NCBI RefSeq assembly: GCF_003363015.1
Contig: NZ_QRAP01000013.1
Coordinates: 1-64,000 of the forward strand
DNA length: 64,000 bases
Origin: Enterobacillus tribolii
GTDB taxonomy: Bacteria; Pseudomonadota; Gammaproteobacteria; Enterobacterales; Enterobacteriaceae
Reading direction: 5' to 3'
Shown here: positions 30,890 through 40,859 of the stretch, piece after piece
Numbering within the stretch: the stretch's first letter is position 1
How the letters are laid out: every line of letters starts with the position of its first letter
Position numbers and translations under genes: made by a program
The notes under the pieces: model-generated
The model's input: only the letters and a program-made list of their open reading frames with translations
Told to the model about the DNA's origin: nothing
The model's database searches: none

Positions 30890-32035
30890 TCAGATGGTGT
30901 GACTACGCAGCAAAGACTCATACACACAAATTGTCTTTTCAATAACGATGTCTTTTGCAAATCGCTGTTTGATGATATTGGAAGAAATGAGACCATAGTT
31001 CCTGCGCAGCGTTTCATTAACCGCCAGCTTCTCGATATAGTCAGCTAACTCTGCCGCCGTTCCTTTTTTCAGCACCAGGCCATTAACCTCATCCTGAATC
31101 ACTGACTTGCATCCCGGTACGTTACTGACGATGCAGGCCCGCCCCATGGAACACGCTTCCAGAATAATTCGCGGCACGCCTTCCGAATACCTTGTCGGCA
31201 AGATAACCAAATTCGAGTCCCTGATAAGGTTTTCCACATCTTTGCGCGTTCCCAGCCACTGGATTTTTCCTTCATCATTCCAGGAGCTAATCACGGAGGC
31301 ATCAATTTTATCAGGGTCATTACTGTCAATAATGCCCGCGACCTTTAGGTTGACAGCGATACCACGTTGCTTAACCAGTTCAACGGCATCAACAAGCACG
31401 CCCAACCCCTTTGACCACAGCATCCGGCTGGCAAAAAGGATGTTAAGCACTTTAGCCTCACACTCCGGCTGATACTTATATTTTTCAATATCAATACCGG
31501 CGCCGTCGATGATATGAACCTGGTCATCAAGAAAATCAACATATTGGCTCAATGTCTTATAATCATCGACATGCTCAAAAATCGCATGGGCATTCTTGTT
31601 TTTTGAAAGAATCACACTGTAGAACGTTGTAATCATGCGTCTCAGAAGGGTGTCAGCGGCCCGGTGCGTATTGTTGAACATACGGCCAAGTCCAACAAAA
31701 CTCACCACAAAGGGGATGTGGGTAAAGCGCAGGAGTAATCCGCCAAGAAGAATAGGCTTAATCGTTATCAGGTGAACCAGGTCCGGCTTTATCTCTTTAA
31801 GTTTCTGGCGGAAAGCCAGAAGTATTTTTATGTTGAGTACCGGATTCTTAGAAAAGCGGGGAACCTCGATGCTCCAACATGTAATGCCATGGTTCTCTAT
31901 ACTTTCTCTTATCGCCTCGTCGGCAACCGACGTTACCACGTGAACTTCGTGGCCCTCTTCAACAAGAGATTTAGCGCGATCAAGCCAATGCAGATCAAAA
32001 TACCAGGCTGCATTCACAAAAAAGAGAACTTTCAT
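30890..32035 (-). CDS. GT4 family glycosyltransferase, first gene of O-polysaccharide locus
   Basis: A 381 aa GT-B retaining transferase: VLFFVNAAWYFDLHWLDRA at the N-terminus, and a C-terminal donor domain with FASRMLWSKGLGVL and the EGVPRIILE (EX7E-type) pocket. By size it could take the role of WbbO, which primes galactan synthesis on undecaprenyl-GlcNAc, or add a side or adaptor sugar; sequence does not decide. The start at 32035 has strong GAGGTGG upstream. A 181-bp gap separates it from wzm. Confidence 0.8.
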   Translation of the reverse strand: MKVLFFVNAAWYFDLHWLDRAKSLVEEGHEVHVVTSVADEAIRESIENHGITCWSIEVPRFSKNPVLNIKILLAFRQKLKEIKPDLVHLITIKPILLGGLLLRFTHIPFVVSFVGLGRMFNNTHRAADTLLRRMITTFYSVILSKNKNAHAIFEHVDDYKTLSQYVDFLDDQVHIIDGAGIDIEKYKYQPECEAKVLNILFASRMLWSKGLGVLVDAVELVKQRGIAVNLKVAGIIDSNDPDKIDASVISSWNDEGKIQWLGTRKDVENLIRDSNLVILPTRYSEGVPRIILEACSMGRACIVSNVPGCKSVIQDEVNGLVLKKGTAAELADYIEKLAVNETLRRNYGLISSNIIKQRFAKDIVIEKTICVYESLLRSHTI

Positions 32036-32588
32036 TTTCCACCTCAATGCTAAGCAAACACTTAGACGGGATTTCATTTTTTGTTAAGGGGAATAGCCGT
32101 TTACCTTCTCTGCAACCAGCATAGAAGCGGCACTGACTCAAATTGAATGGATTTGCACAACGTAATTTCCAGAGACTGAGTAAAAAAACAGGCTGTCCTT
32201 CACCTCATGCCCCGTATCGTCATCAACATGATAAAAACGTGCTTTCCATTTTATTGTGTCTTAACCTTCCCGCTCTCTATCCCTAGTGTGACCTTTCTGC
32301 GCCGCTGCTCATCAAACGGCGCCCCAAAGCTGCTTAGCTATACTCAACGTTTAACCTGGCGGGTGTTCATTGCACGAAACGCGATCAACCGGCCTCTATC
32401 ATTCAGGGGTGAACCACGCAACATCCGGTTTATCCGGGCAGGTACGCTCATTATCCCTTACACAAACATGCCAAGGCCGTAAAGACCACAAAAATACCAT
32501 CTCAATATCTGGCATCGTCTGGGCAAATAAAACATCCTGTAAGATTTTTCTAAAAATACATCAGAGCGCATGACAAAATATTAAAGCT
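32036..32588 (-). other. Long leader between JUMPstart and first glycosyltransferase
   Basis: About 550 bp with no convincing gene on either strand. A 91-codon plus-strand frame (32207-32482) has no recognisable domain and no good ribosome site. The segment would be transcribed as an untranslated leader, or is a decayed remnant of a former first gene. Confidence 0.5.
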
Positions 32589-32626
32589 ATGCTACCGCCC
32601 TTGGCTCTACAGCTACCAATACACTG
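32589..32626 (-). promoter_or_regulatory. JUMPstart with ops element (RfaH recruitment)
   Basis: On the minus strand the JUMPstart pattern reads CAGTGTATTGGTAGCTGT, then AGAGCCAAG, then ops GGCGGTAGC (32591-32599). The ops element pauses RNA polymerase and loads RfaH, which suppresses termination through long surface polysaccharide operons. Its place upstream of the O-chain cluster supports RfaH control. Confidence 0.9.
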
Positions 32627-33328
32627 ACTCTGTTTACCGAAACTATTTGTTTATCAATGACGCCGGCGCTGTACTGAATCGCCCAAACGACTCGCAGGCC
32701 AATTAAATCCTATTCTGGTTTATCCTGAATAAAAATAAGCATTTTCCTATAAGCCTTTGATGTAAGGGGAGATGCCTTCCCCTCTGCTTAAGAAAGGAGC
32801 CCTCCGCTCAAGCACATAATAAACAAGGATATTTAAACTCCGCCACACGCCGCATATCAGCCTAACCTATCCCGCTTATATTTTTACCCAACAGGCCTTT
32901 CGCGCAGTGAGTTTACCCCTATCTATCAAAAATAGAAATGAGTTATAGTTCTTTTCGGTACAGAGATTGATCTTAATTATCTTAGCGACTTCACGCACTA
33001 ATGATGTGGTTTATATTTACACAAACCACCAGAATCACAGGAAAAACAAATACTAGAATACCCTTATAATAAACAATAATACTTACACAAAGTAAGAATT
33101 TTCCAATTTGGCATATATTAAAATTCTCGCATAAAAATACGCTCACTTATACTTCAAATACGGAAAGCCGTGTAAGGACATCAGGGATGGCTGGCAACAA
33201 AACGGCGGGAGAACATATGGCCCCCCTGTTCCACACAATCGCCTGAGTCAGTAAAAATAACGTTATTTCAATGAAATGAATCTTACGCAAGCCCGCGGTG
33301 TCAGCTCTGGGAATGACACTTTTTGCAA
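32627..33328. other. AT-rich gene-free region upstream of JUMPstart
   Basis: About 700 bp without a supportable gene. It should contain the promoter of the O-polysaccharide operon, read leftward. Several AT-rich minus-strand -10-like hexamers occur (about 32640-33130), but none is clearly best. No insertion sequence or tRNA is visible. Confidence 0.5.
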
Positions 33329-33358
33329 CAAAAAAGCCCCGCGCTTTCGCGCAGGGCT
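33329..33358 (-). terminator. luxS intrinsic terminator
   Basis: Minus strand stem AGCCCTGCGCG-AAAG-CGCGGGGCT followed by TTTTTTG, 27 bp after the luxS stop. Confidence 0.9.
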
Positions 33359-33385
33359 GGTATACAACGGCGAATCGCTGTGACG

Positions 33386-33901
33386 CTATATATGCAGCTC
33401 TGCCAGCTTCTCTTTGGGCAGCGCCAGTTCGTCATTCCGGTTGATGCCGACCCCCTGCTCCAGGATATGCCGGGCGATGTCCTGAGCTTCCTCCAGCGAG
33501 TGCATCTCATAAGTGCCGCACTGATACTCGTTCAGCTCAGGTATCTTCCGCTGATCCGTTACCTTAAGCACATCCTCCATCGCGGCCTTCCAGGCTTTTG
33601 CTACCCGGTTTTCGTCAGGCGTGCCAATCAGGCTCATATAGAAGCCGGTACGGCATCCCATGGGGGATATATCAATAATCTCAACGCCGTCACCGTTCAG
33701 ATGATCGCGCATGAAACCGGCGAACAGGTGCTCAAGGGTATGGATGCCACGCTCAGGCAGAATTTCTTTGTTCGGGTGACAGAAGCGCAGGTCAAACACC
33801 GTGATATTGTCCCCGCCCGGGGTTTTCATGTTTTTAGCTACGCGCACGGCAGGTGCAGCCATGCGTGTATGGTCTACGGTAAAACTATCCAGTAGTGGCA
33901 T
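33386..33901 (-). CDS. luxS: S-ribosylhomocysteine lyase LuxS
   Basis: Cleaves S-ribosylhomocysteine to homocysteine and DPD, the precursor of autoinducer-2. The metal site H54-T-L-E-H58 and catalytic Cys128 ([10 protein letters not shown]) are intact, and 171 aa is the usual length. It sits downstream of gshA with micA between, as in E. coli; the ribosome site is GAGGAGGTGA. Confidence 0.99.
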   Translation of the reverse strand: MPLLDSFTVDHTRMAAPAVRVAKNMKTPGGDNITVFDLRFCHPNKEILPERGIHTLEHLFAGFMRDHLNGDGVEIIDISPMGCRTGFYMSLIGTPDENRVAKAWKAAMEDVLKVTDQRKIPELNEYQCGTYEMHSLEEAQDIARHILEQGVGINRNDELALPKEKLAELHI

Positions 33902-33938
33902 ACGTCACCTCCTCACTAAAAAATTTTTCGCTTTTTAC

Positions 33939-33967
33939 GAAACCTTTTCCAATCCAGCGAGTCTTAA
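33939..33967 (+). promoter_or_regulatory. Sigma-E-type promoter of micA
   Basis: GAAACC (33939-33944), 16 bp, then GTCTTAA (33961-33967) fits the RpoE pattern (GGAACTT, GTCTAA), ending 6 bp before the 5' end of micA. E. coli micA is RpoE-controlled. Confidence 0.7.
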
Positions 33968-33972
33968 TTTAT

Positions 33973-34046
33973 GAAAGACGCGCATTTGTTATCATCATCC
34001 CTGTTAATAGAGATGCATATTCGGCCACAGGTATTGTGGCCTTTTC
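33973..34046 (+). ncRNA. micA: MicA small RNA
   Basis: The first 26 bases, GAAAGACGCGCATTTGTTAT and on, are the MicA seed and are identical to E. coli by memory. The 3' terminator GGCCACAGGTATTGTGGCC with a T-run closes it. MicA is an Hfq-dependent sRNA that represses ompA and other outer membrane protein mRNAs under envelope stress. It is in the conserved gshA-luxS interval, antisense in orientation to both. Confidence 0.93.
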
Positions 34047-34051
34047 TTTTT

Positions 34052-35614
34052 CTACCGCCCGGCATGCAGCGCCAGGTACTCCTCAAAAGAGATCGTATCC
34101 TGCGCTTCCAGCATCGCCTGCTTCTCAACGGACTTCTTCTGTTGCTCGTCCAGCATCGCCGGCGTCAGCACTTCAAACGGCTCGTGGCACAGCGCCTCAC
34201 GGTATCCTTCCGCCAAAGACAAACCGAATCCCCCGATGCCCTGCGACTTCATCGCTTCCAGCACGCGTGCCGAATAGGTCTGAGATACATCATCGAAGAA
34301 AGTGACAAGCTTAGTGCAAACCCGCTGGTATTGCTCATTTCCGTTGATGCTGTCCAATACCTCGGCAACGCGGTACAGATCGGCGAACAGCGACTTACCG
34401 ACTTTATCCAGCGGCTCGCGCGCCGAATCACAGCCGATCCCAATCGTCTGCCCCGGCTTGCGCCCTTCCAGGATAACCCGGTTCCAGTTCTTGCGGGTGC
34501 ACATCAGTTCTTCGCTGCTCATCTCCGGCGCATCCGCCAGCACGCACCAAATCAGGAACAGATCCAGGAAACGGGACTGCTCCGCATTCACGCCGATAGC
34601 CGTGAAGGGGTTGATGTCCAGTGAGCGGACTTCAATGTATTCAATACCGCCGCGCAACAGGGCATCCGAAGGCGACTCACTGCCCTTCGTCACGCGTTTG
34701 GGGCGAATCGGCGCGTACAGTTCATTCTCAATCTGCAAAACGTTGGCGTTTAACTGACGGTAATGTCCGTCCACGTTGACGCCCAGACGGGCAAATTCAG
34801 GAGACGGCGTATGAATGGCCTTCTTCAGCGCGGTCACGTAGCCGTCCAGATCGTTGAACGTAATCCCCAGATTACTTTGCGACTTATTGGTATAGCCCAG
34901 GTCGCTCAGACGCAGCGACGTCGCATAAGGCAGGTACAGCATCCCTTTTCCGGAACGCTCAAAGGGCAGATTGGTTTCCCGCCCGTTCAGGAAGGAGGAG
35001 CAGATCGCCGGAGAAGCCCCGAACAAATAAGGGATCACCCAGCCAAAACGGTAATAGTTGCGGATCAGGCGGAAATAGCCGGCAGAGATTTTTTCCTTGC
35101 CGCTTTCTGCGTCCGTTACTCCGGCCCAGGCCTGCCAGAACTCAATCGGCAGGGAGAAATTGTAATGCACCCCGGAAATCGTCTGCATCAGGGCGCCATA
35201 ACGATTCTTAAGCCCTTCACGGTACAGCGTCTTAAACCGCCCCTGATTGGACGTTCCGTATTGCGCCAGAACGATGTCTTCTTCTTTACCGATAAAGCAA
35301 GGCATACTCATCGGCCACATGCGCTCATTTCCCAGATTACGCGCAACGTAACGGTGAATGTCCCTCAGAAAAGCGAGCATGTGATCGATGCTGGCATCGA
35401 CCGGTGTAATGAACTCCAGCAACGTTTCAGCAAAGTCCGTGGTGATCCAGGGATGCGTAAACGCTTTACCCAATACCGCCGGATGCCCGGTTTGCGCCAG
35501 GTGGCCGTCCGGGGTTACGCGCAGTGTTTCACGCTCAATGCCCCGGCGGATGCCGTTAAGGGCGTCGGGATGAGCTTCCAGCCAAGTCAGTGCTTTAGAT
35601 ACGTCCGGGATCAA
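34052..35614 (-). CDS. gshA: Glutamate-cysteine ligase GshA
   Basis: First step of glutathione synthesis: ATP-dependent joining of L-glutamate and L-cysteine. The 520 aa length and blocks [25 protein letters not shown] and [12 protein letters not shown] are those of the proteobacterial type. It starts with TTG at 35614 (TTG ATC CCG GAC), the same rare start as E. coli gshA, which keeps translation low. The MicA terminator begins right after its stop. Confidence 0.98.
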   Translation of the reverse strand: MIPDVSKALTWLEAHPDALNGIRRGIERETLRVTPDGHLAQTGHPAVLGKAFTHPWITTDFAETLLEFITPVDASIDHMLAFLRDIHRYVARNLGNERMWPMSMPCFIGKEEDIVLAQYGTSNQGRFKTLYREGLKNRYGALMQTISGVHYNFSLPIEFWQAWAGVTDAESGKEKISAGYFRLIRNYYRFGWVIPYLFGASPAICSSFLNGRETNLPFERSGKGMLYLPYATSLRLSDLGYTNKSQSNLGITFNDLDGYVTALKKAIHTPSPEFARLGVNVDGHYRQLNANVLQIENELYAPIRPKRVTKGSESPSDALLRGGIEYIEVRSLDINPFTAIGVNAEQSRFLDLFLIWCVLADAPEMSSEELMCTRKNWNRVILEGRKPGQTIGIGCDSAREPLDKVGKSLFADLYRVAEVLDSINGNEQYQRVCTKLVTFFDDVSQTYSARVLEAMKSQGIGGFGLSLAEGYREALCHEPFEVLTPAMLDEQQKKSVEKQAMLEAQDTISFEEYLALHAGR

Positions 35615-35678
35615 ATTGACCTCCCGCTATGATAATAACAATTAACTGCCAGCATTATTGTTCTGCTTATGGGCCATA

Positions 35679-36116
35679 TCACCCTGGATTACTCCAGCCC
35701 TGTATACCGTAAAGCGTCACCACCGCCACAACAACATAGCGCAACGCTTTTCCGACGGTGAGATACACCACCACCGGCATCCACGACAACCGCATCCAAC
35801 CTGCCAACACGCAAAGTAAATCTCCGATTACCGGTACCCAACTGAGCAAAAGCGCCGGCGCGCCGTACTTCTCAAGCCATCTCCGCGCCGGCGCCAGGCC
35901 ACGCTGATGCTTGATTTCCGGCAGCAAACGGCCGATAACGACGTTCGTCATCCCGCCCAGCACGTTGCCGACCACGGCAACGCTGACCAATAACCAAGGC
36001 GAAAACCGTTCTGCCAGCAGCAGAACGGTCAGCACAATTTCCGAATTTCCCGGCAGCAACGTAGCGCTTAAAAAGCTACTGGCGAACATTCCGCCCAGCG
36101 TCAGAAAATCATTCAC
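35679..36116 (-). CDS. yqaA: Inner membrane protein YqaA (SNARE-associated/DedA-like)
   Basis: A 145 aa membrane protein with about four hydrophobic helices and the DedA-type motif SSFLSATLLPGNSE. LLLSWVPVIGDLLCVLAGWMR is family-conserved. DedA relatives are linked to lipid carrier flipping and envelope homeostasis; YqaA itself is uncharacterised. GTG start overlaps the yqaB stop (GTGA). Confidence 0.92.
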   Translation of the reverse strand: MNDFLTLGGMFASSFLSATLLPGNSEIVLTVLLLAERFSPWLLVSVAVVGNVLGGMTNVVIGRLLPEIKHQRGLAPARRWLEKYGAPALLLSWVPVIGDLLCVLAGWMRLSWMPVVVYLTVGKALRYVVVAVVTLYGIQGWSNPG

Positions 36117-36679
36117 AACTTACGAACATCAACCCAGTCCATGTTGGCGCTCTGCGCCGCCTGGATGCCGAATTCAGCGTCTTCAAACACCACGCACTGC
36201 TCCGGCGGCACGCCTATCAGCGCCGCACAGCGCAGGAACGTATCCGGCGCGGGCTTATGCCGCGTTACATCATCCGCGCCGACGATCGCCTGAAAACAGT
36301 CCCGCAGCCCCAAATGGCTCAGCAATGCCTCCGCCATCCGGTGTTCGCTGCCGGTGCCCACCGCCATCGGCCTGCGCCCGTAATAAGCCTTCACCACGTC
36401 AATTAACGGGAGCGGCGTTACGGTGTCTAACAACATGTGTTCTACGGCCTGTGTTTTCAAGGTAGCGAGATAATGCGGATCCATATCGGCGGCGTTACTC
36501 TCAATAATCGCCTGCGCAATCCGCCAGGTGGGAGAGCCATTCAGTGCAACGATGGCCGGCTCATCATAAAACATGCCATAGCGCGACAATACTTGCTTCC
36601 AGGCCAGCCGGTGCGTCGGTTCGGTGTCGAGCAACGTTCCGTCCATATCAAAAATCAATCCCTGGTAACGATCGTACAT
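36113..36679 (-). CDS. yqaB: HAD-family sugar phosphatase YqaB (fructose-1-phosphatase)
   Basis: Cytoplasmic HAD phosphatase of 188 aa; E. coli YqaB acts on fructose-1-phosphate and similar sugar phosphates. Motif I is FDMDGTLLDTEP, motif II-type AVGTGSEHR, motif III in HKPAPDTF and motif IV VFEDAEFGI. The start at 36679 (MYDRYQGL) has GGAGAG upstream and matches E. coli; nine extra codons upstream are unlikely. Confidence 0.95.
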   Translation of the reverse strand: MYDRYQGLIFDMDGTLLDTEPTHRLAWKQVLSRYGMFYDEPAIVALNGSPTWRIAQAIIESNAADMDPHYLATLKTQAVEHMLLDTVTPLPLIDVVKAYYGRRPMAVGTGSEHRMAEALLSHLGLRDCFQAIVGADDVTRHKPAPDTFLRCAALIGVPPEQCVVFEDAEFGIQAAQSANMDWVDVRKL

Positions 36680-36839
36680 CGTGCTCTCCGCGCGAATAAT
36701 CAACATTTGAAGTGATCTACTTTAACGCAAAGTAAATAAATTGTCGCCGATTGCATTAGGAAGAAATAATTAGAAAAATCAACAAGGTGAATGGAAATTG
36801 AAGATAGATTGCAGCGAAGGATAACTTTTTTGGGAGGGA

Positions 36840-36916
36840 TGGCGCATCCGGGAGGATTCGAACCTCCGACCGCTCGGTTCGTAGCCGAGTACTCTATCCA
36901 GCTGAGCTACGGATGC
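36840..36916 (-). tRNA. tRNA-Arg (ACG), copy 3
   Basis: 77 nt including encoded CCA. The cloverleaf is complete: acceptor GCATCCG/CGGATGC, anticodon stem CTCGG/CCGAG around loop CTACGAA (anticodon ACG, read as ICG), and T arm GGAGGTTCGAATCCTCC. It is the most distal of three near-identical copies and corresponds to the E. coli argVYZQ group. Confidence 0.97.
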
Positions 36917-37022
36917 ATCATAAAACAACACTGACATAACGCCGATGGCGTCACACGTCCCTGCAACGAACAAACCAGGGCTTGTTCTACGTTTCACATC
37001 CGCTGTTAACGTTGGTATAAGA

Positions 37023-37099
37023 TGGCGCATCCGGGAGGATTCGAACCTCCGACCGCTCGGTTCGTAGCCGAGTACTCTATCCAGCTGAGCTACGGATGC
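37023..37099 (-). tRNA. tRNA-Arg (ACG), copy 2
   Basis: 77 nt, apparently identical in sequence to the copies on either side, with encoded CCA and anticodon ACG. It is separated from copy 3 by 106 bp and from copy 1 by 51 bp. Confidence 0.97.
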
Positions 37100-37150
37100 A
37101 CAAAACTTTTTACTGATACAGCGCGACGTATCCTGTCACACTGTTGAATA

Positions 37151-37227
37151 TGGCGCATCCGGGAGGATTCGAACCTCCGACCGCTCGGTTCGTAGCCGAG
37201 TACTCTATCCAGCTGAGCTACGGATGC
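37151..37227 (-). tRNA. tRNA-Arg (ACG), copy 1
   Basis: 77 nt with encoded CCA and anticodon ACG. It lies 4 bp from tRNA-Ser, so both are cut from one precursor. Confidence 0.97.
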
Positions 37228-37231
37228 AAAA

Positions 37232-37324
37232 TGGCGGTGAGGGAGGGATTCGAACCCTCGATGCAGCTTTTGACCGCATACTCCCTTAGCAGGGGAGCGC
37301 CTTCAGCCTCTCGGCCACCTCACC
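37232..37324 (-). tRNA. serV: tRNA-Ser (GCT)
   Basis: 93 nt with a long variable arm, as class II tRNAs have. Acceptor stem GGTGAGG/CCTCACC, anticodon loop CTGCTAA (anticodon GCT, decodes AGC/AGU), encoded CCA. First gene of the serV-arg cluster next to csrA, as in E. coli. Confidence 0.97.
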
Positions 37325-37389
37325 GTACGCTATCCCTTCCGGGATGTACCAGAACTTTTTGTTAAGCTCATCGGCACTGCGTGGCGCAC

Positions 37390-37417
37390 ATATTACTTTC
37401 CCACACTTATAAGTCAA
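37390..37417 (-). promoter_or_regulatory. serV-arg tRNA operon promoter
   Basis: Minus strand TTGACT (37412-37417), 16 bp, TAATAT (37390-37395), then GC-rich discriminator GTGCGCC. The spacing and discriminator are typical of growth-rate- and stringent-controlled stable RNA promoters. It lies about 65 bp before serV. Confidence 0.75.
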
Positions 37418-37651
37418 ACAATTTTTCCTGCCTCCGGTTTGTTTGAGCAAATCACACACAAAAAGCCCAGATTAACGACAAACCGTTGATTTCATCAGCA
37501 GATCGTCAGCATAAAAAACAATCATGCGCCTGCAATGACACAGAGGGAAAAGCAAAAGGATTAAAAACGACGGGGAAGAGAGGGAAAAGAAAGGTGCGGA
37601 AGGGGAAAGCAATAGCGCCCCGCAGTATGGCGAGACGCTATAGCCTGCATA
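37418..37651. other. Gene-free stretch between tRNA promoter and csrA
   Basis: About 230 bp, purine-rich on the plus strand in places. I see no gene and no clear csrA terminator here. Confidence 0.5.
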
Positions 37652-37837
37652 TCAGTAAGTCGTCTGCTGGGACTTCTCCGCCTGAATGCGTTGATAAATC
37701 TCTTCGCGATGCACAGAAACCTCTTTAGGCGCGTTCACCCCGATACGAACCTGGTTTCCTTTTACACCCAGCACGGTGACGGTTACCTCATCGCCAATCA
37801 TGAGGGTTTCACCAACTCGACGAGTCAGAATAAGCAT
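37652..37837 (-). CDS. csrA: Carbon storage regulator CsrA
   Basis: 61 aa homodimeric RNA-binding protein that blocks or stabilises target mRNAs at GGA motifs. [16 protein letters not shown] and the critical Arg in [12 protein letters not shown] (about R44) are intact. In related enterobacteria it (RsmA) represses exoenzymes and quorum traits, which would include type II secretion substrates. The AAGGAG ribosome site holds a GGA that CsrA could bind. Confidence 0.99.
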   Translation of the reverse strand: MLILTRRVGETLMIGDEVTVTVLGVKGNQVRIGVNAPKEVSVHREEIYQRIQAEKSQQTTY

Positions 37838-38032
37838 TCTTTGCTCCTTGAAAATTGAATTAGCGTCGGGTATCTCAACTACCCGCCATTATCCATCATC
37901 TACAGTGAAAACGTAAGCCATTACAGATTCACAAAATGTAAACAGACCTAAACCCATTGCACAGTAAATACAAGTCTAGTCTAAATGCCACACACTGTAG
38001 TGATATTTATAACACGATTGCGCACAATAAAA

Positions 38033-38072
38033 ACAAAAACGCCATAAAACGTAAAAAGTTACGGCGTTTTCG
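38033..38072 (-). terminator. alaS terminator
   Basis: Minus strand AAAACGCCGTAAC...TTTATGGCGTTTTT, a stem with A/T flanks and a T-run, begins about 20 bp after the alaS stop. Confidence 0.75.
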
Positions 38073-38092
38073 CTCCTAAGCTATCAGTACAA

Positions 38093-40720
38093 TTACAACT
38101 TGCCGGCCACCCAGGCTTCAATACCTGAAAGCGCTTGCGGCAGCGCCGCTACATCCGTGCCTCCGGCCTGAGCCATATCCGGTCGGCCACCACCTTTCCC
38201 GCCGACACGCTGAGCTACCATCCCGATAAGCTCACCGGCTTTTACCCTATCCGTCAGGTCCTTGGTCACCCCGGCAATCAGGCTGACCTTGCCTTCCGCC
38301 GTCGTCGCCAGCACGATGATACCGGAACCCAACTGATTTTTCAGATCATCAACCATGGTGCGCAGCATTTTGGCTTCCACGTTATCCAACTGGCTCACCA
38401 ACAGCTTCACACCCTTAACCTCTACCGCTTTACCGGAAAGCGACGCGCTCTCCGACGCAGCCTGCTGATCTTTCAGCTGTTGCAGCTCGCGCTCCAACTG
38501 ACGTGAACGATCCAGCACCGAACGAATCTTATCCGCCAGAGACACCGTTTCACTTTTTACCAGTCCGGCAGCTTCATGAAGCATATCGCTTTCCTGGTGC
38601 ATAGCGGCAACGGCGCCCTCGCCGGTAACGGCTTCAATACGACGGATCCCCGCCGCGGTGCCGCCCTCGGAGCTGATGCGGAACAGGCCGATATCACCGG
38701 TACGGCTGGCATGTGTACCGCCGCACAGCTCGGTCGAGAAGTCGCCCATGGTCAGGACACGCACGTCGTCGTCGTATTTCTCACCGAACAACGCCATCGC
38801 GCCTTTGGCTTTCGCCGCCTCCAGCGCCATCACTTCCGTTTCTACCGGCAGGTTACGACGAATCTGGGCATTGACCATATCCTCCACCAGACGGATCTGC
38901 TCCGGCTTCATGGCTTCGAAATGAGAGAAGTCAAAGCGCAGGTAAGCGTCATTAACCAAAGAGCCTTTCTGCGCGACGTGATCGCCCAGTACCTTACGCA
39001 GCGCCGCATGCAGCAGGTGCGTAGCGGAGTGATTCAACCGGATGCGGTTACGGCGCGCTTCGTCGATAGTCGCTTCCAGACGTTCGCCGACGCGCAGCGT
39101 CCCCTGAGCGACTTTCCCCTGGTGGCCGATGGCCTGACCGTATTTTTGCGTATCGGTCACGGCAAAACGGACGCCTTGCGCGCTCAGTTCGCCTTTATCG
39201 CCGACCTGACCGCCCGATTCGGCATAAAACGGCGTCTCGTCCAGAATCACGACGCCCTCTTCCCCCGCCTGCAGCGCTTCCACGGCGACGCCGTCACGGA
39301 ACAGCGCGCTTACGGTTGATTGCTGGTGCGTATGGTCATAGCCGGAAAACACAGAAGCGCCGTCAACGCGGATCATGTTGCTATAGTCAGCGCCAAAGCC
39401 GCTGGACTCACGGGCACGGCGGCGTTGTTCCTCCATCGCACGCTCGAAACCGATTTCATCCACCTTCAGATTGCGCTCGCGGCACACGTCTGCCGTCAGA
39501 TCCAGCGGGAATCCGTAGGTATCATACAGACGGAAAGCAATCTCGCCGTCCAGGGTATCCCCGTCAAGGTGCGCCAGCTCTTCATCCAGCAATGCCAGGC
39601 CACGCTCCAGCGTACGGGCAAACTGCTCTTCTTCAGTGCGCAGCACCTGCTCAACCATCGACTGCTGTTGCTTCAGTTCATCGGCAGCGCTGCCCATCAC
39701 CTCAATCAGCGGGGCAACCAGCGTGTAGAAAAACGTGTCTTTGGCGCCCAGCATGTGACCATGACGCACGGCCCGGCGAATGATGCGACGCAGAACATAA
39801 CCACGCCCTTCGTTGGAAGGCAGCACGCCATCGGACACCAGGAATGCGCAGGAACGGATGTGATCGGCGATCACGCGCAGGGACTTGCTGGTCAGATCCG
39901 TTACACCGACCGCTTTGGCCGTTGCGCCAATCAGGGTGCGGAACAGATCGATATCGTAGTTGGAGTTCACGTGCTGCATAACCGCGGCGATACGCTCCAG
40001 TCCCATACCGGTATCAACCGAAGGCTTCGGCAGCGGCAGCATGGTGCCGTCGCTCTGGCGGTTAAACTGCATGAACACGATGTTCCAGATCTCGATATAA
40101 CGATCGCCATCTTCTTCCGGCGATCCCGGAGGCCCGCCCCAGATGTGATCGCCATGGTCGAAAAAGATTTCGCTGCACGGACCACACGGGCCGGTATCAC
40201 CCATCTGCCAGAAGTTATCCGACGCATAAGGCGCGCCCTTGTTATCTCCGATGCGGATGATACGCTCACGCGGCACGCCGACTTCATCCGCCCAGATGTT
40301 ATAGGCTTCATCATCGGTCTCATACACGGTCACCCACAGCTTCTCTTTCGGCAGGTTGAACCACTGCTCGCTGGTCAGCAATTCCCAGGCATAGCGAATC
40401 GCATCACGCTTAAAGTAATCGCCGAAGCTGAAGTTACCCAGCATTTCAAAGAACGTATGGTGACGCGCGGTATAACCGACGTTTTCCAAATCGTTATGCT
40501 TGCCCCCGGCACGGACACAGCGCTGCGCCGTAGTCGCACGGGTATAGTTACGTTTATCGATGCCCAGGAATACGTCTTTAAACTGGTTCATCCCGGCATT
40601 GGTAAACAGCAATGTCGGATCGTTATTCGGGACCAGCGAGCTGCTCGAGACTACCTGGTGCCCTTTCGTATGGAAAAAATCGAGAAACGCTTGACGGATC
40701 TCAGCGGTACTCTTGCTCAT
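38093..40720 (-). CDS. alaS: Alanyl-tRNA synthetase
   Basis: Class II synthetase charging tRNA-Ala, with proofreading. N-terminal aminoacylation core ([24 protein letters not shown]), tRNA-binding domain, editing domain with zinc ligands in [12 protein letters not shown] and [11 protein letters not shown], and a C-terminal oligomerisation region. The start at 40720 (MSKSTAEIR) gives 875 aa, one less than E. coli. Fifteen upstream in-frame codons are hydrophobic and not conserved. Confidence 0.99.
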   Translation of the reverse strand: MSKSTAEIRQAFLDFFHTKGHQVVSSSSLVPNNDPTLLFTNAGMNQFKDVFLGIDKRNYTRATTAQRCVRAGGKHNDLENVGYTARHHTFFEMLGNFSFGDYFKRDAIRYAWELLTSEQWFNLPKEKLWVTVYETDDEAYNIWADEVGVPRERIIRIGDNKGAPYASDNFWQMGDTGPCGPCSEIFFDHGDHIWGGPPGSPEEDGDRYIEIWNIVFMQFNRQSDGTMLPLPKPSVDTGMGLERIAAVMQHVNSNYDIDLFRTLIGATAKAVGVTDLTSKSLRVIADHIRSCAFLVSDGVLPSNEGRGYVLRRIIRRAVRHGHMLGAKDTFFYTLVAPLIEVMGSAADELKQQQSMVEQVLRTEEEQFARTLERGLALLDEELAHLDGDTLDGEIAFRLYDTYGFPLDLTADVCRERNLKVDEIGFERAMEEQRRRARESSGFGADYSNMIRVDGASVFSGYDHTHQQSTVSALFRDGVAVEALQAGEEGVVILDETPFYAESGGQVGDKGELSAQGVRFAVTDTQKYGQAIGHQGKVAQGTLRVGERLEATIDEARRNRIRLNHSATHLLHAALRKVLGDHVAQKGSLVNDAYLRFDFSHFEAMKPEQIRLVEDMVNAQIRRNLPVETEVMALEAAKAKGAMALFGEKYDDDVRVLTMGDFSTELCGGTHASRTGDIGLFRISSEGGTAAGIRRIEAVTGEGAVAAMHQESDMLHEAAGLVKSETVSLADKIRSVLDRSRQLERELQQLKDQQAASESASLSGKAVEVKGVKLLVSQLDNVEAKMLRTMVDDLKNQLGSGIIVLATTAEGKVSLIAGVTKDLTDRVKAGELIGMVAQRVGGKGGGRPDMAQAGGTDVAALPQALSGIEAWVAGKL

Positions 40721-40859
40721 AATCGTCCCGGTCAGGATATAAAAGAAGTGGATCGCAAGCAGCAATATATCGTCAATCGATGCCGATAACCGCTCACGAA
40801 TAGATTAAAGTGGGGATAAGATAAATTTTCTTCACTGCGAAGTAAAATCCCGCGTGCAT

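Noticed and set aside
32207-32482. 91-codon plus-strand frame in the O-locus leader
   Set aside because: No Shine-Dalgarno, no motif, and antisense to the expected transcript.
36840-37227. Regular 77-bp repeats with spacers, CRISPR-like at first glance
   Set aside because: The repeats are complete tRNA-Arg genes with encoded CCA.
37144-37365. Small frame with GFEPPT-like peptide over the tRNAs
   Set aside because: This is translated tRNA-Arg and tRNA-Ser antisense, a well-known false protein.
37486-37728. Lys/Arg-rich 80-codon frame overlapping csrA
   Set aside because: It overlaps csrA antisense and has low-complexity purine-rich sequence only.
39320-40789. 489-codon open frame antisense to alaS
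   Set aside because: It is a shadow of a conserved, G+C-biased gene; no ribosome site and no recognisable domain.
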